NCBI GenBank assembly: GCA_927798255.1 | Contig: CAKMMH010000107.1 | Coordinates: 1 to 6,419, forward strand | Length of the DNA stretch: 6,419 bases | Direction of reading: 5' to 3' | Source of the DNA: an uncultured bacterium | GTDB taxonomy: Bacteria > Bdellovibrionota_C > UBA2361 > CAKMMH01 | Made by a program: the position numbers and the translations under genes | The notes under the pieces: generated by a model | Told to the model about the DNA's origin: nothing | Databases searched by the model: none | The model's input: the letters and a program-made list of their open reading frames with translations, nothing else | Part shown: positions 1 to 6,401 of the stretch, piece after piece | Layout of the letters: each line of letters begins with the position of its first letter | How positions within the stretch are numbered: position 1 is the stretch's first letter

Positions 1-60
1 GAAAGAATGAAACAAGGGGAAATGCCGCAGCTCATCAAAAACGATGAACGCATGTTGTAA
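1..60 (+). CDS. 3' end of a plus-strand gene (partial, product unknown)
   Basis: Frame 1 is open from the first base and ends at TAA (58-60), giving 19 residues (ERMKQGEMPQLIKNDERML). The residues are mixed polar and hydrophobic, as expected of a real protein tail, and the stretch is visibly less AT-rich than the spacer after 188. The stop codon is followed at once by a large palindrome ending in a T-run, as expected at the end of a transcription unit. This gene would converge on the minus-strand gene at 416-1402. Too little is present to name a product. The call rests on the open frame, composition and terminator position, so it is an inference of moderate strength. Confidence 0.5.
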   Translation, partial: ERMKQGEMPQLIKNDERML

Positions 61-187
61 AAATGGGAAGATGCATCGGAAAATACCGCGTTATTTGAAC
101 GCGGGCAATCCTCGCTGTAGAAGGACTACACCTTGCGGTTGCCCGCGTTCAAATGCCTTGTCTTTTCCGCGCCTCTTCCCATTTTTA
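58..187 (+). repeat. Modular palindromic element, copy 1 (likely also an intrinsic terminator)
   Basis: This is a 130-base imperfect inverted repeat. The outer 13 bp are perfect (58-70 with 175-187), an inner 16 bp are perfect (93-108 with 139-154), and a 5-bp apical stem (116-120 with 126-130) closes on a 5-nt loop. Between the paired blocks lie short blocks that pair poorly but recur in copy 2 at 291-420: GATGCAT (70-76), GCGTTA (88-93), TCCTCGC (109-115), CCTTGCGG (131-138), TGCCTTG (154-160) and GCGCCTC (169-175). It begins on the TAA of the plus-strand gene and ends in a T-run at 182-186, so it can serve as a Rho-independent terminator for that gene. I see no coding potential worth reporting inside it. 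Whether it is a dispersed family genome-wide cannot be seen here. Confidence 0.85.
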
Positions 188-290
188 GTCCAGACCTACT
201 TTCGTATCATAACAATTTTTTTTATTAATCATAGAAAATGAAGATAGAAATATAAACATCATTAAGGATTATGTCGTATTGAAAAAACTT

Positions 291-420
291 AATAAAAAAG
301 GCGAGGCGCAAAAAAGGCAAGGCATTCGATAGGACTTCACCGCAAGGCGTACTCTAGTACGGCGAGGATGAAGTCACTATCGAATAACGCAGCATTTTTT
401 TATGCATCGCCTTTTTTATT
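291..420 (-). repeat. Modular palindromic element, copy 2 (likely also an intrinsic terminator)
   Basis: This is a 130-base imperfect inverted repeat. Outer arms are perfect over 14 bp (291-304 with 407-420). Inner arms pair over 16 bp with one bulged base near 376 (324-339 with 369-385). A 5-bp apical stem (348-352 with 357-361) closes on a TCTA loop. Read on the minus strand it carries the same six blocks as copy 1 in the same order: GATGCAT (402-408), GCGTTA (385-390), TCCTCGC (362-368), CCTTGCGG (340-347), TGCCTTG (318-324) and GCGCCTC (303-309). The inner arms share no evident similarity with those of copy 1. It overlaps the stop codon of the 328-residue gene (416-418). Both ends carry A/T runs, so it could terminate transcription from either side. 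The 103-base spacer between the two copies (188-290) is very AT-rich and shows nothing else. Confidence 0.85.
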
Positions 421-1402
421 TAGAGTGAAGTGGGTTACGAGCTCTATAAAAGTCTGTTAACTTTTGCGTAACACTACAACACGCACTTACAATCGTCCCC
501 CAACCAGGAATAAACTTAAATATGTTTTTAGCAATACCTAAGCCCTGCGATATTTTTTTAGCGCATTTATCAAACCAACCTTTAATGCCTGAACGAAGTT
601 TGTATGCTCTACTTGAAAACATTCCTGTTTGTTGATCATAAGAAACAGTGTATCTATGTTTACCATATTTTAAAGTAAAATCTTGATTTGGATCTTGCCT
701 AAAAGCTTCTATTCTTTCCTCATAGTGTGCAATTCTAGCATCAAGTTCTTGAATTTTACTTTCATCACCAAGAATATTTTCACTCTTGCTGCTTGGTAAA
801 TCTTCAACTGCCCAACCAAACTCTAAACTCATACTTGCAAGCTTTTGGTTTTGCTCAGGTGTTAAATTTGTATTTCTTAATCTTACAAAATGTCCATCTT
901 TACTCCAAGCAAGGAACCCATCTTCATTGTTTCCAAGTCCTCCGTTTGCTAAAATTGCTTGTTCAACAACTGCGCGCCATTCATTTACTGAGAAATTTGC
1001 AACATGTGATTTAAAAAGCTCTCCAGCAAGAGCATTTACTTGAGGATCTATCACAATTGCACTAGTTACATATGACTTAGGATTTATTAAACTATCCCCA
1101 CTAATTAAAGCAGCATCTTGAGAAGATGTGTATGTATAACCAGAAAATGATGGTATCACTTTGTTTAAATCTGCAGGTTTTGATGTTAAATAAGCTAATA
1201 ATGCATTTTGCGTATCAGTAATTCCCTGATTAGCATCAATATTCATAACTTGCTCAGATGTTATATTGTTAACAGTATTTTGAGTAGCAACATTTTGATT
1301 ATTTGCTACATATTGTGTGTTTGCAACATTCTGAGAAGCCATTTGAGTCATTAAGAAATTGTAATACTGAGCAAGCTCATTATTTGATATATTAATTCCC
1401 AT
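416..1402 (-). CDS. Hypothetical protein, 328 aa, with N-terminal Asn/Gln hexad repeats
   Basis: I do not recognise this protein family. The start is supported by a clear Shine-Dalgarno AGGAG (complement of 1408-1412) 5 nt before the ATG. There is no signal peptide at the N-terminus. Residues 24-41 are three hexads of the form QxVAxx (QNVANT, QYVANN, QNVATQ), followed by an Asn/Thr-rich stretch. The middle is ordinary mixed sequence. Residues about 218-237 are a short charged helix with coiled-coil character (ELDARIAHYEERIEAF). Residues 288-312 form a hydrophobic or amphipathic segment around FIPGWGTIVSACC, which holds a Cys pair, and a basic tail follows. The stop codon lies within palindrome copy 2. 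It is separated from ctpA by about 500 bases of non-coding DNA, so it is probably its own transcription unit. A secreted or membrane-interacting protein is possible, but nothing here proves it. Confidence 0.85.
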   Translation of the reverse strand: MGINISNNELAQYYNFLMTQMASQNVANTQYVANNQNVATQNTVNNITSEQVMNIDANQGITDTQNALLAYLTSKPADLNKVIPSFSGYTYTSSQDAALISGDSLINPKSYVTSAIVIDPQVNALAGELFKSHVANFSVNEWRAVVEQAILANGGLGNNEDGFLAWSKDGHFVRLRNTNLTPEQNQKLASMSLEFGWAVEDLPSSKSENILGDESKIQELDARIAHYEERIEAFRQDPNQDFTLKYGKHRYTVSYDQQTGMFSSRAYKLRSGIKGWFDKCAKKISQGLGIAKNIFKFIPGWGTIVSACCSVTQKLTDFYRARNPLHSK

Positions 1403-1592
1403 ATTGTCTCCTTTTCTTAGTTTAAACTAAAATTTTACTCCCTATTTAAAAAAGTGCTTTTATGAAAACGAAACTAAAAACTAATGATAAGAAGAGAGCT
1501 TACAAACAAACGCAAGGTAATATAAAATTATAAGAAATAAAAATCTTATACTCTTTCTACTTTCCCTACATTTCTTTAGTATGTTAAGCATG

Positions 1593-1630
1593 AACTTTTG
1601 ATAAGGAGGATTTCTTATCAAAAAGTTTTT
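1593..1630 (+). terminator. Hairpin followed by a T-run, with an SD-like sequence in its loop
   Basis: The stem TTTTGATAAG (1596-1605) pairs perfectly with CTTATCAAAA (1614-1623) around an 8-nt loop GAGGATTT. With one bulged A the stem extends by a few pairs (AAC with GTT). On the plus strand five T residues follow (1626-1630), the form of an intrinsic terminator, but no plus-strand gene ends nearby. The stem-loop junction reads AAGGAGGA, a perfect Shine-Dalgarno sequence, yet no ATG follows at usable distance. On the minus strand, the sense of the flanking genes, the hairpin lacks a good downstream T-run. The structure is certain and its role is open. Confidence 0.45.
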
Positions 1631-1870
1631 GCATAATTTCATAAAAGCAACTTCTAGCACAAAAAAATAATATTTCATGCTAAAAAGAAAATCGAAAATT
1701 TAAGGAAAAAAGTTTCTTATATTGATTTTTTATCAGATATATCCACGTGGTAGGTTTCTGATGTAGGAGCAGTTTGCAGATGCCAAGCAACAGAAGTCAG
1801 GCTTTAGGTAACCCGCACGGTTTTAGGGAACAGAGATCAAATTGCAAGTTGCAGAATTCGAGATTCGGGA

Positions 1871-1907
1871 AGCAGAAAACAAATAGCAGAAAACAAATAG
1901 CAAAGAC
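1871..1907. repeat. Two tandem copies of a 14-bp unit plus a partial third
   Basis: The unit AGCAGAAAACAAAT occurs twice without a mismatch (1871-1884 and 1885-1898) and is followed by a partial third copy (AGCAAAGA). It lies just downstream of the ctpA stop codon. Related degenerate phrases precede it (GGGAACAGAGATCA near 1827, GGGAAGCAG near 1867), which suggests a decayed or slippage-prone repeat tract. No function is apparent. Confidence 0.6.
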
Positions 1908-1919
1908 AACTCTTATTTA

Positions 1920-3366
1920 TTACTTTTTAGCTTCATTTTGTTTCTTTGCATTTCCATTTGCGCTATTTATAACACTTTGTCTTCCAAAAAGATTAAATGT
2001 TTTTAAAAGCTCATAAGCTTTCTTTAACTGGCCATCACGCTTAAAGATTTCTTCCATTGTGGCATGTTCTATATCAAAATCATCTACTACTTCTTCAAGC
2101 TTTGGAGTGTTATTTAATTTTCTCATCGTATCAGCGCCATCATCATCATTTCCAGAAGGATTTTTAATTGCTCCAGGTAAATCTTTTTCTTTTATATCAA
2201 TTACCTCTGTTTCTTTAGAATCATCAATATTATTATTTACATACTTATTATCTTCAATAACAATATCTGGCTCAACACCTTTTGCTTGAATAGAATTTCC
2301 ACTCTTTGTGTAATAAAGCGCAGTCGTTAAAGTCACTGCTCCACCATTTGAAAGCGGAGTTATTGTCTGCACTGACCCTTTACCAAAAGATTTTGTTCCT
2401 AAAATTAACGCCCTTCCATGGTCTTTTAAAGCAGCAGCAACAATTTCAGAAGCTGATGCAGAACCACCATTTATAAGAACAACTATCGGATACTCTGGTT
2501 CTGTGTCTTTTTTAGTCGCATAAAATTTTTGTTTTTGATTTTCCATTCGACCGTCAGTGTAAACAATCACTCCTTCATCTAAAAATAAATCTGCAACACT
2601 AACAGCTTGTTCTAAAAGCCCCCCAGGATTATTTCTTAAGTCTAAAATAAGCCCTTTTAATTTTTTGTGATTATATTTTTTATGAAAATCTTCTAACGCT
2701 TTCTTTAAATCTTCTGTCGTTTTTTCCATAAATTGAGTTAAACGAACATAGCCGAACCCTTCGTCAAGATATATCGACTTTACACTATCAACAGTAATAA
2801 TTTCCCTTCTAACTTTTAAATCAATCAAACGCTTTACGCCTTCTCTACTTATTGTAATTACTACATACGAACCTTTTGGTCCCCTCAATTTCTTAACAGC
2901 ATCAACTAAACTTAAATTCTTTGCAAACTCACCATCAATTTTAACTATAACATCTCCTGCTCTTACTCCAGCTTTTTTAGCTGGTGAATCGTCCATAGGT
3001 GAAACAACATACAAAAGCCCATCTCTTACAGTAATCTCAATTCCAAGTCCCCCAAATTCCCCTTTTGTCTTTATCTGTAAATCTTTATAGAAATCTGGAT
3101 CTAAATAACCACTATGAGGGTCTAGCGTGGAAAGCATTCCCTTAATTGCCCCCTCAACAATGCTTTTTGCATTAACTTTTTGAACATAGTCTTTTTTTAC
3201 AATCGATAGAACATCTGTAAAAACTTTAAGCTCTTCGTATATCTGATTCATCATCTTGATCTTTAGAAGCATACGCATTTGATGGGCTCAAAAATGCAAA
3301 GCTAACAATATAACCACCTAATAATAAAGAAAAAAATAACTTTTTTAATAAAAATTTTCTTAACAT
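1920..3366 (-). CDS. ctpA: CtpA-like C-terminal processing protease (S41), split by a 1-nt frameshift near its N-terminus
   Basis: This is a periplasmic serine protease of the tail-specific family. The catalytic reading frame runs from 3278 to the TAA at 1920-1922 (452 codons, numbered here from 3278). A PDZ domain occupies about residues 72-150 (GEFGGLGIEIT onward, with SPAKKAGVRAGDVIVKIDG). The S41 catalytic domain follows, with LDLRNNPGG at 212-220, NGGSASASE at 270-278 (catalytic Ser275) and SFGKGSVQ at 297-304 (catalytic Lys300, Gln304). The Ser-Lys spacing of 25 matches the family. A Lys/Asp-rich tail ends the protein. The Met at 3278 has no ribosome site and would remove the export signal. 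A signal peptide does lie upstream, from ATG 3366, but in another frame. Skipping one base, for example A at 3240, would give SKDQDDESD then YEELKVF and a protein of about 481 residues, normal for CtpA. The gene may be mutated, mis-sequenced or recoded. It closes the ftsEX-envC cluster, 128 bp after envC. Confidence 0.9.
3226..3366 (-). other. Out-of-frame signal-peptide segment of ctpA
   Basis: Starting at the ATG (3364-3366), preceded by GAAGG 8 nt upstream, this frame encodes a textbook Sec signal peptide. It has a basic start (MLRKFLLKK), a hydrophobic core (LFFSLLLGGYIVSFAFL) and an AYA cleavage site after residue 33. An acidic linker SKDQDDESD follows, and the frame then stops at TAA 3226-3228 after 46 codons. 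The catalytic ctpA frame overlaps it in the next register: one base must be lost, or two gained, to join them. Both frames are open together only between about 3229 and 3290, which bounds the lesion. The linker is the least conserved part of the family, so the exact base cannot be chosen by homology. Confidence 0.8.
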
Positions 3367-3404
3367 ATTAAAGACCTTCGGGGAAAAATCAAAAACTAAC
3401 TTAA

Positions 3405-3433
3405 AGATTACAAAAATAGTTTAAATTGCACAA
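3405..3433 (-). promoter_or_regulatory. Possible sigma-70-type promoter for ctpA
   Basis: On the minus strand TTGTGC (complement of 3428-3433) and TAATCT (complement of 3405-3410) are 17 nt apart, about 40 to 70 bases before the ctpA ATG at 3366. The -35 shares TTG and the final spacing is ideal, but the -10 matches the consensus at only three positions. In DNA this AT-rich, such pairs arise by chance. The 128-bp gap after envC is the main reason to suspect a separate promoter. Confidence 0.2.
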
Positions 3434-3494
3434 GGTAAATTGTTTAAAATTAAGAAAAATTTTACTAAAAATAATATATTAATAACCTCATAAC

Positions 3495-4721
3495 TTATAT
3501 TAATTCTTTCTTATTTAAATATAATTTTGGATCTATAGGCTTTCCATCTTTTCTTATTTCAAAATAAAAATTTGTACCGTTTACACCAGGTTCACATTCT
3601 CCAACCAAATCTCCTGTTTCTAACACATCTCCAACTCCAGCATCAATATTTGTAAGATGAGAATAAAGTGTATAATATCTCTGCCCATGATCTAAAATTA
3701 TCATATTGCCATATCCTGGCATTTTCCCATCATAAATAACTTTTCCTTTAGCAACAGCATATGCTAAAGTTCCATTAGAAACTGAAAATTCTACACCTTT
3801 TGAAATCACAAAATCTTTAAACTTTTTAACCTGATGCCTACCAAATGTTTTAACTATTTTACCCTTTACAGGAGCTGGAAGTTTACCTCTTAAAGCCAAC
3901 AATCCCTTTCCATCAAAAGGTTTAGTTTCTCTTGCTTTTTTAGTTTTCTTAATTTTCTTATCTTCCTTTTGATCTTTTAAGAAAAGTTCTTCTCCATTTG
4001 TCACAGATGCAAGTACTATTTCTATTCTTAAAGCTTGCGCTCTTAGTTTATCTAATTCTTTTTCAACTTGAGATTCTTTTTTTGTTAAGCTTGCTAACAT
4101 CTTTTTCTTGTTAGCATTTTGCAATGCTTCTTTTTTGTGCTCATAAATAAGTTGATCTTCTAATTTAATATTATCAGCAAGAATTCTTTTTTGTCTTCCT
4201 GCTTTCTTAGCATAATCTCTTCTTATTGTTATAAGTTCTACCATTAACTTTTTGTCATAATTTCTAATCTTAGTAACATAAAAAGCAATTCTGCTTCCAT
4301 TATTATTATTATCAGAAAAAAGAAAAGAAAGTAAATCTTGCACAGGTCTTTCCCTATAAAGAGCTCTTAGTCTTCCTTTTGAACGCTGTATAAGTAAAAG
4401 CGCGTCTTTTCTTAGATTCTGAATACTTACCTCTAGTGATTTTAATTCAAGTTCATTTTGCTCTCTTAGCTTCGTTATTTTTTCTTTTTCAGATTTAATT
4501 TTCGATAATTCATTATCAGAAGCAAAAACTTCATTATTTAATTTTTCGATTTCGATATCTAATTTTTTTAAATTTTCTTCTGTTTCTTGAACCTTAACAC
4601 GTATTGTATCTAAACTATTTGCATTTAATTTTTCATCACTTTTTGCATAAGAAACATTCATCACAAAAGCAAATAGGAATAATAAAAGTAAAAATTTTTC
4701 TTTAATTAAGTTTTTAAACAT
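3495..4721 (-). CDS. envC: EnvC-like murein hydrolase activator (coiled coil plus degenerate LytM/M23 domain)
   Basis: This is a periplasmic activator of cell-wall amidases, expected to bind the outer loop of FtsX. The start at 4721 gives 408 residues with a signal peptide (MFKNLIKEKF, Leu/Phe core, VSYA with cleavage after Ala26). An upstream Met at 4772 stays in frame but would lie inside ftsX and bury the signal. Long charged coiled coils span about residues 36-105 and 150-240, a Lys-rich linker about 250-270, and the LytM domain about 280-402. The domain keeps its fold motifs (GYGNMIILDHG, YTLYSHL with His355, GDLVGE, YFEIRKDGKPIDP). All the zinc-site positions are changed: His to Ser307, Asp to Glu311, and the HxH pair to Asn384 and Tyr386. 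It should therefore be non-enzymatic, as EnvC is. It starts 10 nt after ftsX ends, with only a weak purine-rich ribosome site (AAAAGA), which suggests translation linked to ftsX. Confidence 0.9.
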   Translation of the reverse strand: MFKNLIKEKFLLLLFLFAFVMNVSYAKSDEKLNANSLDTIRVKVQETEENLKKLDIEIEKLNNEVFASDNELSKIKSEKEKITKLREQNELELKSLEVSIQNLRKDALLLIQRSKGRLRALYRERPVQDLLSFLFSDNNNNGSRIAFYVTKIRNYDKKLMVELITIRRDYAKKAGRQKRILADNIKLEDQLIYEHKKEALQNANKKKMLASLTKKESQVEKELDKLRAQALRIEIVLASVTNGEELFLKDQKEDKKIKKTKKARETKPFDGKGLLALRGKLPAPVKGKIVKTFGRHQVKKFKDFVISKGVEFSVSNGTLAYAVAKGKVIYDGKMPGYGNMIILDHGQRYYTLYSHLTNIDAGVGDVLETGDLVGECEPGVNGTNFYFEIRKDGKPIDPKLYLNKKELI

Positions 4722-4731
4722 CGATAATCTT

Positions 4732-5724
4732 TTAAATCTCATCAAAATTTTTAACAGTAATAAAACTTGCAAGAGTCCCTATTACAAATCCTAAAAATAA
4801 AATTAGCACACAATCACCAAAAGTAATAAACGAAATACTTTTTTCAACCCAAACTAAAAAATCTGATTTTAAAAACACATTTTTAATTATAGAAGAAACT
4901 ATACTTAATATAATGATTGCTAAAAAACCACCAAGAAATCCTTGCACAGCACCATTTATTACATAAGGCATTCTTAATTGATTAAAATCTGCTCCAACAA
5001 GTTTCATAACTTCAATTTCTCTTTGTTGAGACCAAAGACTTAAACGAATTGTGTTTGAAATAATAAACCCTGAAACTATTAAAATTAATATAAAACCAAA
5101 AATCGATAACATTCTAAACTCTTTTAGCATTTCAAGTATTTTAGACGCATAACCTAGATCGTATTGTATTTGATCAACATTCTCATCGCCTTTTAACATT
5201 TTCTTTAATTTTAAAAGAAAATTTTTAGTATCACTTTCTGATTTTAAATACACTTCAAGAGAAGCAGGAAGAGGATTCGCCTCCCCTAATCCATCTAAAA
5301 TCGCTGAATTTTCAGGCATAATTTCTTTAAAATACTTCATTGCAGCTTTTTTAGAAAGATAATCCACCCTATCTACATTTTCTATATTTCTAATATTCTC
5401 GCTTAGTACCTTTAAATCAGATTTTTTTATACTATCTTTTAAATATATACTTACTTGTAAATTAGAATGAGAACTAGATAAAAAATTATCTAAATTATTA
5501 ACAAACATTAAATATGATGAAAAAATAAACAATGAAACTGAAATAGTTAAAATCGTCATCAAAAAAATTATAGGGGTCTTTTTAATAATTTCTAAAGATT
5601 GAAAAAACCAATATAAAAATTTTTCTTTTTTAGATACTATAGGTTTTTTTTCTAAATCTTCCCAAATCTCTTTTAAACCAATAGTAAATTTTTCATTTGT
5701 GGTTTGGAAGTTTTTTTCTATCAT
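4732..5724 (-). CDS. ftsX: Cell division protein FtsX
   Basis: This is the inner-membrane partner of FtsE in the divisome. It does not transport a known substrate, and the FtsEX complex instead relays ATP-driven motion to a periplasmic hydrolase activator. The protein has 330 residues, a usual length. A cytoplasmic N-terminus precedes TM1 (about 51-75). A periplasmic loop of about 125 residues follows and contains the family motif NPLPASLEVYL (150-160). TM2 (about 205-229), TM3 (about 255-280) and TM4 (about 301-324) complete the FtsX/MacB-type core. The cytoplasmic stretch after TM2, RLSLWSQQREIEVMKLVGAD (227-246), is the conserved segment expected to couple to FtsE. The ATG overlaps the ftsE stop as ATGA, and a GGGGG ribosome site lies 5 nt upstream inside ftsE, so the two are translationally coupled. 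The envC-like gene 10 nt downstream is the expected partner. Confidence 0.95.
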   Translation of the reverse strand: MIEKNFQTTNEKFTIGLKEIWEDLEKKPIVSKKEKFLYWFFQSLEIIKKTPIIFLMTILTISVSLFIFSSYLMFVNNLDNFLSSSHSNLQVSIYLKDSIKKSDLKVLSENIRNIENVDRVDYLSKKAAMKYFKEIMPENSAILDGLGEANPLPASLEVYLKSESDTKNFLLKLKKMLKGDENVDQIQYDLGYASKILEMLKEFRMLSIFGFILILIVSGFIISNTIRLSLWSQQREIEVMKLVGADFNQLRMPYVINGAVQGFLGGFLAIIILSIVSSIIKNVFLKSDFLVWVEKSISFITFGDCVLILFLGFVIGTLASFITVKNFDEI

Positions 5725-6401
5725 TCATTCCCCCTAGGGTTATCATAATCTCCAATAATTTTTCCATGATCTAATACTATTGTTCTTAAATTCAACTCTT
5801 CAATTATTGATAAATTATGGGTCGCAACGACTACTGTTACCCCAGCTGCGTTTGCTTCTAAAAGCAAATCAAACACGACACTTGTCATTTGCGCATCAAG
5901 GTTTCCTGTAGGCTCATCTGCCAAAATTAAAGATGGCTTATGAATAAGAGCACGAGCAACAGCTATTCTTTGTTGCTCACCTCCAGAAAGAGTCATGGGC
6001 ATATCATAAGCTCTATCTTCTAATTTTAATGACTTTAAAATTTTTAATGCCATTTCATACCTTTCTTTTTTAGGATATCCCTTTATTTCAAGGCCATAAC
6101 TAACATTATCTATAATATTCTTGTTTAATAATAATTTATAATCCTGGAAAACTATTCCAATATCGCGCCTTAAACTAATTAAATCTTTTGGTGTAAAATT
6201 CTTCATATCGACATTATTTATTACCATCTCGCCTTGTGTTAAACGCTCTTGCCCAAGCATAAGTTTCAAAAGTGTACTTTTTCCAGCTCCTGAAGCACCG
6301 GCTATAAAAAGAAAATCCCCCTTTAGGACTCTTAAGCTTAATCCTCTAATGGCCTCTTGATGTGGAGGATATGTTTTAAATAAATTTTTAATTTTGATCA
6401 T
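5721..6401 (-). CDS. ftsE: Cell division ATP-binding protein FtsE
   Basis: This is the ATPase of the FtsEX complex, on the cytoplasmic face of the inner membrane. The 226 residues match the family length of about 220. The ABC motifs are all present: Walker A GASGAGKST (35-43), Q-loop Gln86 in FQDYKLL, signature LSGGEQQR (138-145), Walker B LILADEPT (158-165) with catalytic Glu163, D-loop GNLD (166-169) and switch His195 in ATHN. The FQDYKLL and DEPTGNLD wording is typical of FtsE rather than of other small ABC ATPases, and the ftsX neighbour settles the name. The gene appears complete: the N-terminus (MIKIKNLFKTYP) aligns with the usual FtsE start. The 18 bases upstream, up to the window edge, are A/T only apart from one G:C pair and hold no Shine-Dalgarno sequence. 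The gene may head the operon or follow another gene outside the window. Confidence 0.97.
   Translation of the reverse strand: MIKIKNLFKTYPPHQEAIRGLSLRVLKGDFLFIAGASGAGKSTLLKLMLGQERLTQGEMVINNVDMKNFTPKDLISLRRDIGIVFQDYKLLLNKNIIDNVSYGLEIKGYPKKERYEMALKILKSLKLEDRAYDMPMTLSGGEQQRIAVARALIHKPSLILADEPTGNLDAQMTSVVFDLLLEANAAGVTVVVATHNLSIIEELNLRTIVLDHGKIIGDYDNPRGNE

Larger units (their letters stand above)
1403..1919. other. Intergenic region without a convincing gene
   Basis: These 517 bases separate ctpA from the 328-residue gene. The part next to the hypothetical gene (1403-1740) is very AT-rich and must contain that gene's minus-strand promoter, but I find no well-spaced -35/-10 pair to name. The part from about 1741 to 1870 is clearly less AT-rich and contains the 8-bp palindrome CCACGTGG (1743-1750), which is flanked by a possible weak stem, ATCAGA near 1732-1737 with TCTGAT near 1757-1762. 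A 14-bp tandem repeat abuts the end of ctpA. Short open frames here (for example 23 codons at 1462-1533 on plus, 65 codons at 1481-1678 on minus) lack good ribosome sites and look like chance. No strong terminator follows ctpA. Confidence 0.6.

Noticed and set aside
44..241. 65-codon plus-strand open frame through palindrome copy 1
   Set aside because: It runs through the hairpin and then AT-rich spacer, has no ribosome site, and competes with the better-supported frame ending at 60.
58..420. Integron attC recombination sites (imperfect palindromes following stop codons)
   Set aside because: attC sites keep conserved outer R'/R'' boxes of the GTTRRRY/RYYYAAC type and sit in same-direction cassette arrays. 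The blocks here do not fit that consensus, are mostly internal, and the two flanking genes converge.
1462..1533. Plus-strand 23-codon Lys-rich open frame (MKTKLKTNDKK...)
   Set aside because: No good Shine-Dalgarno sequence, and its Lys/Asn content is what AT-rich DNA gives by chance.
1481..1678. Minus-strand 65-codon open frame upstream of the 328-residue gene
   Set aside because: It crosses the hairpin at 1593-1630, lacks a ribosome site and has chance-like composition.
1871..1907. CRISPR array
   Set aside because: The repeats are 14 bp, directly adjacent and without spacers.
1774..2016. Plus-strand 80-codon open frame from a TTG
   Set aside because: Its second half is the antisense of the ctpA 3' end and its first half is the degenerate repeat tract. 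No ribosome site.
1920..3278. ctpA as a cytoplasmic protease starting at the Met at 3278
   Set aside because: No ribosome site precedes that Met. A correctly placed signal peptide lies just upstream in the other frame, and the family is exported.
3495..4772. envC-like start at 4772 (17 extra residues)
   Set aside because: It lies well inside ftsX and would put extra residues before a normal signal peptide. 4721 leaves a 10-nt gap and a standard export signal.
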